The notes: generated from the letters alone by a model not told the origin. A stretch of DNA of 64,000 nt from Lepus europaeus (GCF_033115175.1 NC_084827.1:147863701-147927700), one strand, 5' to 3'. Shown: positions 1 to 11,494, counted from the stretch's first letter. Numbers and translations are program-made.

Positions 1-1320
1 ATGAAGACACGGTGCAAACTTCCCATTGGATCGGCACTGGGCAGCAGAAGCAGAGTAGTTTGTGTGATCCAGCCTCCTCATTGGAAGTGAAAGCCAGGAC
101 CTCTGTGCTCAATGATTCCTGCAACCTGCACCTGACATGCGGACCCAGGCTGAACAGTACTTCCGTGGGTGACACGGTGTGACATTTCACAAGATTTAAT
201 AAACACCTAAACTCAAAACCAAAGGCTTTCACCTGCTTCTCACATTGTCAGTAACTTCAACCTAAATAACTTAACAGGTCGACTTGGGTGCTCTGTCCAA
301 AAGTCGGTCAAGAGCAATATTGCAAAGATTGAAGGGAAGTCATGTTCACTGCTCAAGTATTGTTTTAAGTAGTGAATAAGTAGAAGTAGTTATTTCTCTG
401 GATGGATGTCTGTCAAACTTTCTCTCCAAGAAATGCCATTCGGGGGTGTCACATCCAATTCCGGAGATGTCAGTTACCAGCCTGTAAAATGTGCCTGAGA
501 TAACCCCACTGAATAAGAAGAGCATGTCCTAGCCACTGTGATGAGCCTGACCTTGTCATAGACACACACCAAAGCAGCCATTCACCAGCAGCATCCGTTG
601 CTGGCCCTCTTTAGAGTCTGAGTGACAACTGTGGCCAGATGAAGGTGGAAAGGGAACAAAAACATGAACACGGTGATTTTCAATACATTTTTTTTCCTTG
701 TCTTGGGGCGAAAAATTATACCATTATGTCATTTTGGTGATGTGCTCATCAACACGAGTGAAAACCTCATTTGTCATCTTCTGGTCTGATAGAAAATCAG
801 AGAGTTTAGGGAATTCAGCCCGCTGTCAGCACTCTTTGCTGTCAAGAGAAACAGCTGAAGGAAGGCAACAAGATCTTACAGGCCAATGAGAACGGCTGGG
901 CCCTGATGCACATTCGGACTCGGAAATCCACAGAAAGATCGTCTGTTCCTGACATTCCAGTCCAATCTGCTGAAGCTGTTTATCAGGTCCCGACGAAGAC
1001 AGGATGTAAATATGCCACTTACGTCTGCAAATACAATAATGAAAACTGATATTTGTAATTGTATCTGTGTGGTCCCACTGACTCAAAACTAAATGGATTT
1101 CCAACCTAATATTGCTAAATGAACCCTTGAAAATGTGAGGCCCATTTTGACAGTGGAAACGTGGCTTTGCTTCTCACATCCTAACATGTTAGGGACATCT
1201 CTTGTCATTTTGACTGACTGAAATATTTTTGTCTCTTGAGATTGCCTTGCTACAGTTTTAACCCCACCTTTTATGCTGGTAAAGTGTTTGTCAGGTTCCT
1301 TCCATTTGCTCTCACTTTGG
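1..1320. other. Single-copy-like stretch, no firm gene
   Basis: No SINE or L1 sequence is visible here. Two short open stretches on the plus strand look more protein-like than average. One is at 3-180, with an Ig-like cysteine pattern (listed separately). The other runs from about 820 to 1050 and ends at a TGA; it reads as polar residues finishing KYNNEN. Neither has a convincing start, splice frame or known family match. The remainder shows nothing recognisable. Confidence 0.4.
3..180 (+). pseudogene. Possible decayed Ig-like domain fragment
   Basis: Frame 3 is open from the window edge to a TGA at 180. It contains the pattern NDSCNLHLTC about two thirds of the way along. A Cys-x-Leu-x-Leu-x-Cys run like this is seen in the membrane-proximal Ig domain of SLAM/CD2-family receptors. 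Downstream sequence has a second short cysteine motif (AFTC, about 225) but is broken by stops. The fragment is short and truncated by the window edge, so chance similarity is quite possible. If real, it is a pseudo-exon or a decayed copy. Confidence 0.15.
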
Positions 1321-1324
<4 letters not shown>

Positions 1325-1356
<32 letters not shown>

Positions 1357-1374
1357 TGAGACGGGGGGGGGGGG
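1325..1374. repeat. (GA)n microsatellite plus G12 run
   Basis: GA repeats run from 1325 to about 1350. After a short interruption comes a homopolymer of twelve G at 1363-1374. The pair is a slippage-prone tract and accounts for the Glu-Arg repeats in the local reading frames. Confidence 0.95.
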
Positions 1375-1505
1375 TTTGGTGGAGAGAGACTTCTGGGCAC
1401 TCCTCTCCCATCTACAATCAAGCGTCTTCCAGGGGAGAGGCAAGAGGGGGGTGCAGGATCTCCACAAAGTTCCCTCTTATGGTCAAAAGTTTGAAATCCC
1501 ATCCT

Positions 1506-1850
1506 GGGGCCGGCGCTGTGGCTTAGCGGGTAAAGCTGCCGCCTGCAGGGCTGGCATCCCATATGGGTGCCGGTTCAAGTCCTGGCTGCTCCACTTCCAG
1601 TCCATCTCTCTGCTATGGCCTGGGAAAACAGCAAAAGATGGCCCAGTCCTTGGGCCCCTGCACCCTTGTGGGAAGATCTGGAGGAAGCTCCTGGCTCTTG
1701 GCTTTGGATCAGCCCAGCTCCAGCCATTGTGGCCAATAGGGGAGTGAACCAGCAGATGGAAGACCTCTCTCTCTTTCTCTGCCTCTCCTTCTCTCTTCTC
1801 TTTCAAATAAATAAATAAATCTTAAAAAAAAAAAAAAAAAAAAACAAAAA
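1506..1850 (+). mobile_element. C-repeat SINE, near full length
   Basis: The element starts with GGCCGGCGCTGTGGC and has the box B motif GGTTCAAGTCC near 1573. It continues through the C-repeat core, a CT-rich stretch and 'aaataaataaataaat', then an A-rich tail ending near 1850. Its 5' flank ends CATCCTG and the 3' flank carries CATCCTG again, a likely target-site duplication. It is tRNA-derived, non-autonomous and mobilised by L1. Confidence 0.93.
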
Positions 1851-2619
1851 GACCTCATCCTGTCACTCATGCCCAATGACGGGCACCTTTGAACATGCTC
1901 ACCTCCTTTTGGCCCCTTGCTCAATACAACATCACCATCCCAGATCTTAATTCCAACATTAAAATGAGCACAACACAGTTAACTCTTTACTGTGGGCACT
2001 CTAAAACAGGTAGATGGGAGAATACATTCGTGATGGGTCTCACAAATTGCTTCCCATCCATCTCTCTTTCCCTTTCACTATCTCTATCATCGGGTTTCTT
2101 TCCCAAGGTGAATTTCTCAGAAGTCTCCCTTTGTCTCAGTCCACACAGACTCTCTAATCACTCTTCTTTCTTTTTATTTTGGAGAATGACTTGGTCTTCT
2201 CACCTTTACTCCCCATGTTCTGCAACAATGACGACCCTGGGCTGTCTGAGGGAGAGAGAGTCCCCTTCTCCTTGGGTTAAAGGAAGAGGAGAATGGGGAA
2301 AAAAATCACAAAACTTTGTAGCTGAGTTTCTTTTTCTGAAATATCTGTTATCTTTCTGGGTCCCAGGTTCCTCATCCGTAGAGTGGGTACAATGACTGTA
2401 AGCCGTGTAGGGTGGTTGGCGGAAATGAGAGTGGGCCAGGAAAATCCCCTCCCACAGTATGGAGCCTGCACACAATAAACCTTTTCTCTTTCCACTGTGC
2501 CCAGGGGCGCTTCACAAATGTTCCTTTATTATCATGTTGGTTCTTCTCCCTGAGAATGAAGGTCTTTTTTAAATGGTAGTAGTTCCTTAGGATTATTTCT
2601 AGATGTAGTAACTGTCATT
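1851..2619. other. Unannotated intergenic stretch
   Basis: Nothing recognisable. It is moderately pyrimidine-rich with no long open frame. Confidence 0.5.
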
Positions 2620-2627
2620 ACAGCATG

Positions 2628-2995
2628 GATTTTTTTTTAATTTTTTTTTTAAATTTTTTTTTTATTTTTTGACAGGCAGAGTTAGTGAGAGAGAGAGAGA
2701 CAGAGAGAAAGGTCTTCCTTTTCCATTGGTTCACCCCCCAATGGTTGCTGCGGTCGGCGTGCTGCGGCCAGCACACGGTGCTGATCCGAAGCCAGGAGCC
2801 AGGTGCTTCTCCTGGTCTCCCATGGGGTGCAGGGCCCAAGCACTTGGGCCATCCTCCACTGCACTCCCGGGCCACAGCAGAGAGCTGGCCTGGAAGAGGG
2901 GCAACCGGGACAGAATCCGGCGCCCGACCGGGGCTAGAATCCGGGGTGCCGGCGCTGCAGGCGGAGGATTAGCCTAGTGAGCCGCGGTGCCGGCC
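2628..2995 (-). mobile_element. C-repeat SINE, younger 'CGGCTCACTAGG' subfamily
   Basis: Reverse-orientation copy: poly(T)/A-rich tail at 2628-2670, GA-rich stretch, core, and a tRNA-like head ending at 2995 with the complement of GGCCGGCACCGCGGCTCAC. A perfect 8-bp target-site duplication ACAGCATG lies at 2620-2627 and 2996-3003, so both ends are well defined. Confidence 0.95.
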
Positions 2996-3003
2996 ACAGC
3001 ATG

Positions 3004-3660
3004 TTTCAATGACCATTTCCCACCTTTAACATTCTGAGGGAAAGAACAGTGTTGTGCTCATTTTTGCTATCCCTGATAATATCCATCAATATTAGTCAAA
3101 TATTTCCGAGTTTACTGCTTACTCCGCGTTAGACCATAATCACCGGACCAGATCTCAACCCACTTCCTAGACACAAATGTCACATCTGGACACTGGGTCA
3201 CTTCTGAAGCCCTAAGTGATTTGGTACAGATCATGAGAAAACGGCTTGCGATGACAACATTGCTCGTCAGTTGAGATTTAGCGTTGTTCCTTTGGGGAAA
3301 AAGACTTCACTTCGGTAATTTTTCCAGCAACAGATACACCTATTGTTTCTAGGCCTATAAGGCTGTGTGAAAGCTGGCAGAAATTTCCGTGCTGGCTTAT
3401 AAAATATAAATGATTCAGACAAGAAGACCACGTTAATTCCCTTTAGAAGAAGTTTCTGTCGAGCATCGTTACACACTCCTTTTTGATAAAGTTAAACCTT
3501 GACATTATTTTACCCACACAGCTCCCCCTGCTCCTGTGAAAACCTCCCAATTCCCAGGTAAACAGAGGATTCGGATTCATGAGTCTTGTTGGACATCAGC
3601 ATCAACTTTCAGAGTTTTGCAGAATTAGTCCTTCCGGTGCCCAAAACAATAGTACGCTTG
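3004..3660. other. Unannotated intergenic stretch
   Basis: No repeat family or coding signal seen. It leads directly into the TTC microsatellite. Confidence 0.5.
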
Positions 3661-3663
3661 TTT

Positions 3664-3749
3664 TTCTTCTTCTTCTTCTTCTTCTTCTTCTTCTTCTTCT
3701 TCTTCTTCTTCTTCTTCTTCTTCTTCTTCTTCTTCTTCTTCTTCTTCTT
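3664..3749. repeat. Pure (TTC)n / (GAA)n microsatellite
   Basis: About 28 uninterrupted TTC units, with the GAA strand on minus. It makes the poly-Leu and poly-Phe frames seen locally, which are not proteins. Pure GAA/TTC tracts can form triplex (H-DNA) structures. Confidence 0.97.
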
Positions 3750-3914
3750 GTATATGAAAACATGTGCTTTGGAAAACTTCATTACAACTTCGATAATTCA
3801 CTAAACTGGTCCTTCCCTTTCACTTCCTCAATAGAAAGGAAGTTTTAAATATTCATAACCTGCCATGAATTTTCACTTGTGGCATTTTCAAGCATTTACT
3901 TCTCATCTTGTTGG

Positions 3915-4145
3915 CTTTTTTCTTTCTTTTTTTTACTTATTTAAAGGGAATAGATTTCATGCATTTCATATATACAGTTTTAACAGCAAAATGATACTGC
4001 CCACCCCATCCTTCCTCCCTCTCTCACTCACACCTTCCCTTCTCCTTTTCTTATTTTTCTTTTAATTTCTACAATGACATAAGATGGTGAGCCCTCAGAG
4101 CCTGAAACACTGTCCCATCTTGGGATTTAGATGTAGCCTTCATAG
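3915..4145 (-). mobile_element. L1 3'-end fragment
   Basis: In plus orientation it reads T-rich, then 'tttcatatatacagttttaac', then a C/T-rich tract at 3998-4062. This is the antisense of the terminal L1 3' UTR layout also present at 9669-10085, 60368 and 61505. It is diverged and severely 5'-truncated, and its borders are approximate. Confidence 0.6.
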
Positions 4146-5080
4146 AACATACTCTGTTTCCCTGCAGTTGCTTTTGCGTCTTTTGTCAGAGAGAGAACAA
4201 GACAGCAAGCAGACAGGAGGAGGCACTGAGAGGGGGCAGAGAGGCAGCTTCTCCCCTGTCTACCTCGCTCTGTATCCCTGACATAAGACTGTCTCTTACC
4301 CATGTTGGCAGACACTTTTAGAAATGCAAATGAGAATTTATTTTCTCATGGACTGCTCTGCCAATGACTTCTCATCCCACCCACCAAAAATGAAAAGTAA
4401 TGTTGACTTCTGAGCTGCACGGTCATCTCTAGAAAAAAGCTCAGAGATGGAGAAAACAGCATTTAATTGCATCTTATATGCATTTTCTGATCATATCGGA
4501 GTCACATAGTTAAGACAAAAATGAGGAAATAGAAAAGAAATTCATATTCATCACACTTCTTAGACTCACTCATTAACTTTGACATGTTTCCTTATATGTT
4601 GTGTGTGTCTGTATGTACACACTTGCAGATATTTAACTTAACTTTCATTTGATTGCATTTCCACCTTCCGGTAAACAAACAAGAAAACTGCTTGAAATTA
4701 CATTGCTACCCCCACCCCCCACCACTACTCCCAACTGTGCTAAAGAGAAACAGTTCTATACACCGGATGCAAAGTGAGCTTTGAAGGCATGTTTTCAGAG
4801 AACTAGTAATTTTGTAGCTTCTCACAGCCAGAATTTTTGAATGGTAAGAAACAAAAAAAAAAAAAAAAAAAAAAGAAAGAAAGAAAAAAAGAACAGAAGG
4901 CAGCAAAGAGCAGAGAAAATGATAGAATAATCAGCTGTGTTGTTGAAGCCGGCAGAAGACGGAGTCAGCCTGTCACAGCTAAGCCGTATTCAAAGGCAAG
5001 TGGTCTCTGCGCGATGGGCAGCGTGCCAGAAAGTGATAATAAAGGAGCCATGTAGGGCTGCAGCGTGGCACTCTAGAAAT
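4146..5080. other. Intergenic stretch with A-run
   Basis: No gene or named repeat seen. An A-homopolymer lies at about 4852-4874, followed by GAAA-like sequence. It could be the tail of an unrecognised retroelement, but no body was identified. Confidence 0.45.
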
Positions 5081-5089
5081 ACATTTTCC

Positions 5090-5437
5090 AATTAGTCACA
5101 AGTGTTTATTCATCAAGGCATACCACAATGCTTTTGGTAACTGAGTTATACAAGCAGCTGTAATTGGCCATTGAGAAGCCTCAATGCAAATGTTTGGATG
5201 CCTAATCCTGAAATTGTGCCTGCTCCACATTTCCACTGAATGGTCGCTGTCCTGGAGTAGCGACTGCAGACTGGGGCCCTTTACAGTCATCAAGCACGAA
5301 ATTGAGTCTACTTCGGCGACCGAGCCATTTTTCCTGATGGATGTGGAGAAATTGAAGTGCATTGAAAAATATTCTATCAGCAAGGTGGATGGTATTTGCT
5401 TTAAGCCTAAAGAGATGCTTGACAGACTGGCCAACTG
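5090..5437. promoter_or_regulatory. Conserved-looking noncoding block (candidate)
   Basis: This block is free of repeats and has balanced composition. It carries the octamer ATGCAAAT (5184-5191), a TAATCC homeodomain core and TGTAATTGG. It is closed by a TG microsatellite at 5441. Two frames are open over about 80 codons but have no recognisable domain. A distal regulatory element is an inference; conservation was not tested. Confidence 0.25.
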
Positions 5438-5440
5438 ACG

Positions 5441-5464
5441 TGTGTGTGTGTGTGTGTGTGTGTG
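5441..5464. repeat. (TG)n microsatellite
   Basis: Twelve TG dinucleotides, uninterrupted. Confidence 0.95.
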
Positions 5465-6032
5465 GCTACAGAAGCAAAACAAGGAAAGAACAGCAGTGGA
5501 GGTTCTCATTGGCCCCTGGTTCCAACAAGGAGCTCAGCTGGACAAGCCAGGATGCTCACAGACGTGGCCTGGGAAAGAGGAGAGCCCTCATGATGGCTGT
5601 ATAACGCTAGCGCACCACACTCACTTTCTGGCTACTACTCTGGAGCACTTTTCAAGCTACAAAAGGAGCCAGTGGAAAGAAGAATCCCACAGGACATTTT
5701 CTAACCTTTAAGGAAAAAAAAAAAAAACACATCAGGACTAATAGGCTTTCAAATTAAAAAAAAAATACTTTTTTCACTTCTCTGTAGTATAGAACTGCAA
5801 ATGACTACCTAAAAGGGTCTCTGGCCTTTATTCTCCCAAGTTTTCAGGTACTTAGGGTGAGAGCCTTGTGACAATTACATCAGTTTCCACTGAAGTCCCC
5901 AGGGCTGAGGCTTATACCATTGTCCTCAAGGAGACTTCTTTGGCTAATAAGGAACCAGCAGCTTGTTTGAAAGGATGCTGCAATATAGGGAAAAAAATGG
6001 AATTTCAGGTCAAGGAAAAATGTTATGGTAGT
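5465..6032. other. Unannotated intergenic stretch
   Basis: Short A-runs near 5716 and 5757. No gene or repeat family is recognised. Confidence 0.45.
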
Positions 6033-6044
6033 ATTACCACTCTT

Positions 6045-6429
6045 CATTTTATTTATTTTTTTAAATAGAGAACATAAGAGGAAAATCCTTCCTTCTCTCT
6101 CTCTCTTTTAAAGATTTATTTGAAAGTCACAGTTACACAGAGAGAGGAGAGGCAGAGAGAGAGAGGTCTTCCATCCACTGGTTCACTCCGAAATTGGCTG
6201 CAATGGTCGGAGCTGTGCCAATCCAAAGCCAGGAGCCAGGAACTTCTTCTGGGTCTCCCACGTGGGTGCAGGGGCCCAAGGACTTGGGCTATCTTCTACT
6301 GCTTTCCCAGGCCATTGCAGAGAGCTGGATCAGAAGTGGAGCAGGTAGGACTTGAACTGGTGCCCATATGAGAACGCCGGCACTGCAAGGGGTGGCTTTA
6401 CTTGCCACACCACAGTGCAGGCCCAGAAC
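6045..6429 (-). mobile_element. C-repeat SINE
   Basis: Reverse-orientation element with an A/T-rich tail from 6045, then 'aaagatttatttgaaag', a GA-rich stretch, the core, and a tRNA head ending around 6423. TACCACTCTT occurs at both 6035-6044 and 6430-6439, a good 10-bp target-site duplication. Confidence 0.92.
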
Positions 6430-6439
6430 TACCACTCTT

Positions 6440-7260
6440 TAAAGGCTGAAAAGGAAGCTTATGGGAGTCTCATTTGTAATGGTAAGAGCAGTGCGACCCA
6501 AATTAGGCTTCAAAAATAGCTCTCTGATAGCAGTATTTGACTCTTACAAGGAGGACTATCATTAAAAATAGATTTATTTCATTCTCCCTTCAAGTTTAAA
6601 ATGTACTTTCATTCCTACAGGTATAAAAACACCTACTGACCCTGGTACATAAAGCTCATGGTATATAAAGATTTATTGACACAATAACCTGAACATCCAG
6701 CTTACAATACAAAGCAAAATCTAAATCACTACCCTGTTTCTCTCTGTTGGTGTTTAATCCAAGGTGTTAGATTGTGAAGCTTCTCTGAGGCTCCACACCA
6801 CTGAACCATAGCCCAGACAAGAGGCCCAGTGCCATCGTCGTGACCAGCCTATCTAATCTAGTAGGTAAAAGCCATCCAGCCCATTTTAATAAGCATTGCT
6901 GAATACCTTTCATGTACTCAGCATATGCGGCCAGGAAGATTGCTGTGGAACTAACAAAGCCAAAAGGATTAGGAGGAGAGGTAGGAGAGGTGTGTCCTGG
7001 CCAGCCTGGCTGTGGGGCGGATCAGGAAGCACCAGAGTCACCTGCCCAGGTCTCCAGGCCACCTTGCTCTAAAGCATCGGCTTTGTTGTATTGGCAAGCA
7101 GGTGCTGAGAGTACACGGATACTGCGGACTGTCCGAGCATCTAATGTAAGAGAGAATCCAGTGGGCAAAGTTGGGCTGGGGCAAGAGAGAGATTTAGAAA
7201 GCAGAGGGCTTAGCACCAGGGAAAATTTTTAGGTTGTTAGTCTGAGGACTCCTGGATATC
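6440..7260. other. Intergenic, with ancient repeat trace
   Basis: The segment at about 6890-6965 reads 'gaatacctttcatgtactcagc', then 'ggaactaacaaagcc'. This resembles old L2/MIR-class sequence. The 106-codon open frame starting in it (6912-7232) has no recognisable domain and is not called. Nothing else was found. Confidence 0.35.
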
Positions 7261-7273
7261 ATCTGATGTCTTT

Positions 7274-7598
7274 TTGTTTTGTTTTGTTTTGTTTTTAAGA
7301 TTTATTCATCTGTTCTGAATGTCAGAGTTACAGAGAATAGGGGAGACAGAAAGATCTTCCATCTACTGGCTCACTCCCCAGATGGCCTCCACAGCCAGCG
7401 CTAGGCCAGGTTGAAGCTCCATCTAGATCTCCCACGTGAGTGGCATGGACCCAAATACTTGGGTCATCTGCTGCTGCTTTTCCTAGGGCATTAGCAGGGA
7501 GGTGGATAGGAAGTGGAGCAGCAGGGACATGAACCAACGCCCTCGTGATATGCTCGCACAGGCTGCAGCTTTGCCTGGGGTGCCACAAGGCCGGCCCC
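7274..7598 (-). mobile_element. C-repeat SINE
   Basis: The tail is a (TTTTG)n-type tract at 7275-7299, followed by 'aagatttattcatctg', the core, and a head ending in GCCGGCCC near 7598. CTGATGTCTTT on the left and CTGATATCTTT on the right form an imperfect target-site duplication. Moderately diverged. Confidence 0.9.
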
Positions 7599-7612
7599 AC
7601 CTGATATCTTTA

Positions 7613-8955
7613 AAGCCAACACTTCTGGCCCAATGTCTGGGTTAGCACTGCTCTGCCAAGTTTTAAGGGTCCTCATCATTCCTGGCATGTTGTTCACCGT
7701 GTGTGTTGTTAGGTCCGTGTTCTTTGCATGCAGTGGGGGTACAGACTGCCTGAAGGTTGCAGGAAGGACTGGCTTCAAGGGCAAGTTGCCCGTGCGTCTG
7801 CAGCAGGCTCACGGGCACACAGATTCCACTCTTGGTTACAAGCTCCACTGTTGAAATTTGCAACAATTTTGGTCAAAGGAAACTCATCTTTTCAGCTGGC
7901 AGTGGGCCTGCTAATGATGTAGCCAGTGCTACGTACAAGCCTGCATCTCAGAGAACCACTTCATCTGCTCCACCCCAAGGGGAGGAGCTCTGGATTTACA
8001 TAGGCAGAGGCTCTGATGGAAAAAAGGAGAGTAGCCATCAAAAGCTGATAGTGTCCTTCCTTAGGATGTGGCCGGGGCCCCTCATGCAGAATGAAAAAAA
8101 CAAATAAAAGCTGCTCATCATGATAGTGGGGAATCCATGGATTCTAAGGTCAAGCCAGGTGCTTGGCTAATTAATTGGGTAAATGTTCTTTTATTCCCTC
8201 CCATATGGATTGAGACTTCATGACTACCGGAAAAGTCAAGGTTTGTCCTTGGGAGGTATGCTTATTTTAATAGGTCAACTAATACGTTTCCAGCAGGCCT
8301 GCAGCTTGTGGAAGCATTGAAAGGGAGCCCCAGGGGCACTTGCAGCCTGATCCCTACCGTAGGAGCCTTTCTCCTAAACCAGTAATAGCAATAGCAACAG
8401 GGCCATAGGATTAACTCTGGAGGACAATTCAAGGCATGAGCTGTGGTCTCAGACTCTGGACATTGTTCAGGGGGTAGGACTTGGTGGCAAGGACTTTCAA
8501 AAAGTGGCTTCCTAATGAGACTCCAGGGAAAGTCCGAGCTAACTGAAATGCCAATCGCTAACATTCCTGTGCTGTAATTCCAACACAGCCCTAGTTATTC
8601 ATCAGAAAGTCCATATAAGCATGTACTATTTGTTCTTTGGTCTTGGGCTTGCCAAGGGGGATTGCAGACAGAGAACAAGGGCTTGAGATGAGGGAACTGT
8701 CCTACTCCCGTCTCTTTCTGACATCCGTGGGATTGACGGTGTCCACCATTCCGGGGAGTTATGCCCTAAGCTCCACGGGGTCATGGAGGCCTCGGATGTG
8801 CTGTTAGTCCCATGAGATGAAGCTCAGTTACGGAGAGGACTGACCCAAGAGGCAGGAAAGGCAAACTGCTGCTACCCCTGTGTGGTATCTAGAGACTACT
8901 GTTCCCCAGACAGGGAGCAGGGCGCCTGTTGAACTTCTGGATTAGAAAATTTATC
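7613..8955. other. Unannotated intergenic stretch
   Basis: Several overlapping open frames of 60-116 codons occur on both strands, none with a recognisable motif or start context. No repeat family is recognised. Composition is balanced. Confidence 0.45.
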
Positions 8956-8961
8956 TAACAG

Positions 8962-9326
8962 GATGAAAAATTCTTTTAAAAGATTTTAAAAAAGGTTTAC
9001 TAACTTGAAAGGGAGACTGATGAGAATGAGAGATAGAAAAAGAGAGAGAGTGAGAGAGATTCCATATACTGCTTAATGCAGCACATGGCCACAATGTGGA
9101 GGAGGGGGCTGGACCAGGTTGAAGCTAAGAGCCATGAACTCCATTTGGGTCTCCCACGAGGGTGGCAGAATCTCAATTACTTGGGCCATCATTCGCTGTC
9201 TCCCAGGTACATTAGCAGGAAGCTGAATGGGAAGTAAAGTAGCTGGGACTCAAACCAGGCACTCCCATATGGGATATGGTGTCCCAAGTGGCAGTTTAAC
9301 CTGCTGCGCCACAATGCCAATCCCCA
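8962..9326 (-). mobile_element. Old C-repeat SINE
   Basis: A diverged reverse copy: 'aaaagattttaaaaaaggtt', GA-rich stretch, then a core with 'ttgggccatcattcgctgtc', 'cccatatggga', and a degraded head near 9320. It belongs to the older subfamily in this window that has 'gcattagcagg'-type sequence. Confidence 0.85.
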
Positions 9327-9664
9327 GGACTGAAACTCCTCCACTATTGTTACATCTTATTCATCTAATATGTGAGCCAAAATCTTTATTTTTTATAACA
9401 CATAAAAGTTATGTGTTACAGATATGCTATATCTAGTTATATAACGGGCACAGTGGATGTCATAGCTAAGTTTGTCATGCACTGAAATAATTCATTGAAT
9501 TCGATGAAACAAGGTTGGGTTCTATATTTAATAACTTTGTAATTGTTATTGCACTGCATGTAATGAGGCAAGTATAACAAGTGGTTCACGTATGATTGGC
9601 TAATACTGCTTTTACAAAGGCAAATGGAGTTTCCCTTCATTCGCTTGGCCCATTTGTTAGCATT
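9327..9664. other. Unannotated AT-rich stretch
   Basis: Nothing recognisable. Open frames here are short. Confidence 0.45.
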
Positions 9665-9668
9665 CCTT

Positions 9669-10085
9669 TTTAAAAAAATTAAACATTTTATTTAAGGTAT
9701 ACAAATGTCATGTATTTCATATATACAAATTTAGGCACATAGTGATTCTTCTACCCTACCCTCCCTCCTGCCCTCTCTTCCACTCTTCCTCCTCCTCCCT
9801 CTCCTGATCCCTCTTTCAAAATTTTTACAAAGATCTACTTTCAGTTTACTTTATACTCTTAAGATTAACCCTGCACTAAGTAAAGAGTTCGACAAACAGA
9901 AGAGAGGAAAAAAAATCACACTGTTCAGGGCTATAAACAATCATCCAAGCTCAAAACGTCAATTTCACTCCTATGCATTACATTTTTGATCCTCTGTTAG
10001 TTACCACAGATCACGGAGAACATACGGTATCTGTCTTTTGAGGACTGGCTGATTTCACTCACTGTAATGTTGGCATTCGGAACCG
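9669..10085 (-). mobile_element. L1 3'-UTR fragment
   Basis: Plus-strand reading begins 'taaacattttatttaagg' and passes through a C/T-rich tract (9752-9815). It ends with 'gaggactggctgatttcactcactg'. This is the antisense of the end of a lagomorph-type L1, severely 5'-truncated. It resembles, but is clearly more diverged than, the copies at 60.4 and 61.5 kb. Confidence 0.7.
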
Positions 10086-11490
10086 AGCGTGCTGGTCTCG
10101 CTCTGCGGCCCCAGATTTGCCCAGATGTGCAGGGCTGGGTGACCTGAGGCTGGCTCCCATGGGCTCCATCATCACGCTCCCCGGTGGCCTGGCGCCTGGT
10201 TGGATTTAGTCAATGAGAAGCACCCGCAGAAGGGAGAGTGCAGAGGACAAAGGGTGGGCTTCTCCCTCCTCAGTCCCAGGTCCTCACTCCGTATCTCAGT
10301 GAGAGCAGGATCTCCCATGCCCTTCAGCCACTGGCCCCTCCGCCAGTGCTCCAGTTACCCTGGGCCCGGTCACCTGACTGCCTCCCCTTGTGCTTTTGGC
10401 CCTGGCCATGGATGACTGCTGTTGCCAACCTCTCGCTCTGGGTCCTGCCTTGGTCCTGCCTCCCAGGGCAAGTGTTCCTTTCCTAAAATCTCTCCCTTTG
10501 AATCCACCTGGACCTCGGGGGAGTGTAGGCAGGTTTTCTTCTTGCTGCAGGCTGGCCTCACCCCCTCCCCCTCCCCCCTCCCCCCTCCCCCTCCCCCCCT
10601 CCCTCAGGTGCACACTCAGAGCTGGTGAGTCTGCTCACCAATACCTGGAGTTCTGTCTGGCCAGCGCCCCACCTCCGCCCTCTACCTCACTCACCTGCGT
10701 GGGCGCACACACGTCTTGGTGAGTCTGCCTGAGATTTTCCTCCCACCTCCCCATCTTCCTTTTATCCTATTCCAGATCCAATACTGGCCACACTGCAGGT
10801 GTTTTGAGCAACACATTTCCAGAACCAGGGACAGCCCCTGGGGAATGAGGATGGGGATAAGGGGAGGTGGGGGGGCTCACTGTGCTCACTGTGGACTTTC
10901 ACCTAGAAGCACCTCTGTCAGAGGGAGGGAGAGGGGGAGGAGCATGAGGGGAGGGAGAGCCCTTGAGGCCTCTCCCCAGACATGCTGCCCAGACGTGTCC
11001 TGTCTCCATCTTTTCTTTCATCACAGTCTGTACTGACCGTCATCTTTCCCATCCCAAGGGGACCCTCTTTGGCACAGGAAACTGCCGTTCACTCCTCTGT
11101 CTCCTGCATCCGGCCACGGTGCTTGGCTCACGAGATTCGTTAATTGTTAAAACAGGGTTTTCTTCCAGACAGTTCAAGATTAGTTTGAAAGGAGAGGGGT
11201 TACCATATTCCTCACAGTGCTGGGGGTGGGGGTCAACACCAAATGTGAATGAGATGAACAATGGACAGATCGGCCCCTCAGCCCTGGCTTGCCTCTGTGT
11301 TGGGTCCCCTTACCTTTAACTCATCAAAGCACAGATGAGTGTGGACTTGGCATGGATTTTCAATAGCTCTGGGTTGGTGTGGTATAAGGGGAATGCTGGA
11401 GGTAATGGGCTTAGCCCTTTACCAAAACTGGAGCTCCGTGGATAGCGCTGTGGCAGGGGAAAAAGCAGCACCAGTCTGGAAGCCAGTAAG
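10086..11490. other. GC-rich intergenic segment
   Basis: GC is higher than in the flanks, with a pure C/T tract at 10559-10605. Several 60-110 codon frames overlap on both strands, a by-product of GC-rich sequence. No splice-consistent exon or known domain was found. CpG density looks modest, so a CpG-island promoter is not supported. Confidence 0.4.
10559..10605. repeat. Polypyrimidine C/T tract (G-rich on minus)
   Basis: Repeated C4-7 blocks separated by single T, about 47 bases. The minus strand has many runs of at least four G, which fits G-quadruplex or triplex potential. Confidence 0.9.
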
Positions 11491-11494
11491 CCTG

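Noticed and set aside
1507..1580. tRNA gene, from the box A/box B-like head
   Set aside because: This is the tRNA-derived head of the C-repeat SINE, repeated dozens of times. It lacks a complete cloverleaf and acceptor-stem closure.
3664..3749. CRISPR-like periodicity
   Set aside because: A simple trinucleotide repeat without spacers. The host is a mammal.
3579..3848. Frame with a long Leu run, and the overlapping Phe run
   Set aside because: Both are direct translations of the TTC microsatellite.
10716..11036. GC-rich frames as possible first exon of a gene
   Set aside because: No CpG island, no matching downstream exon and no protein similarity recognised.
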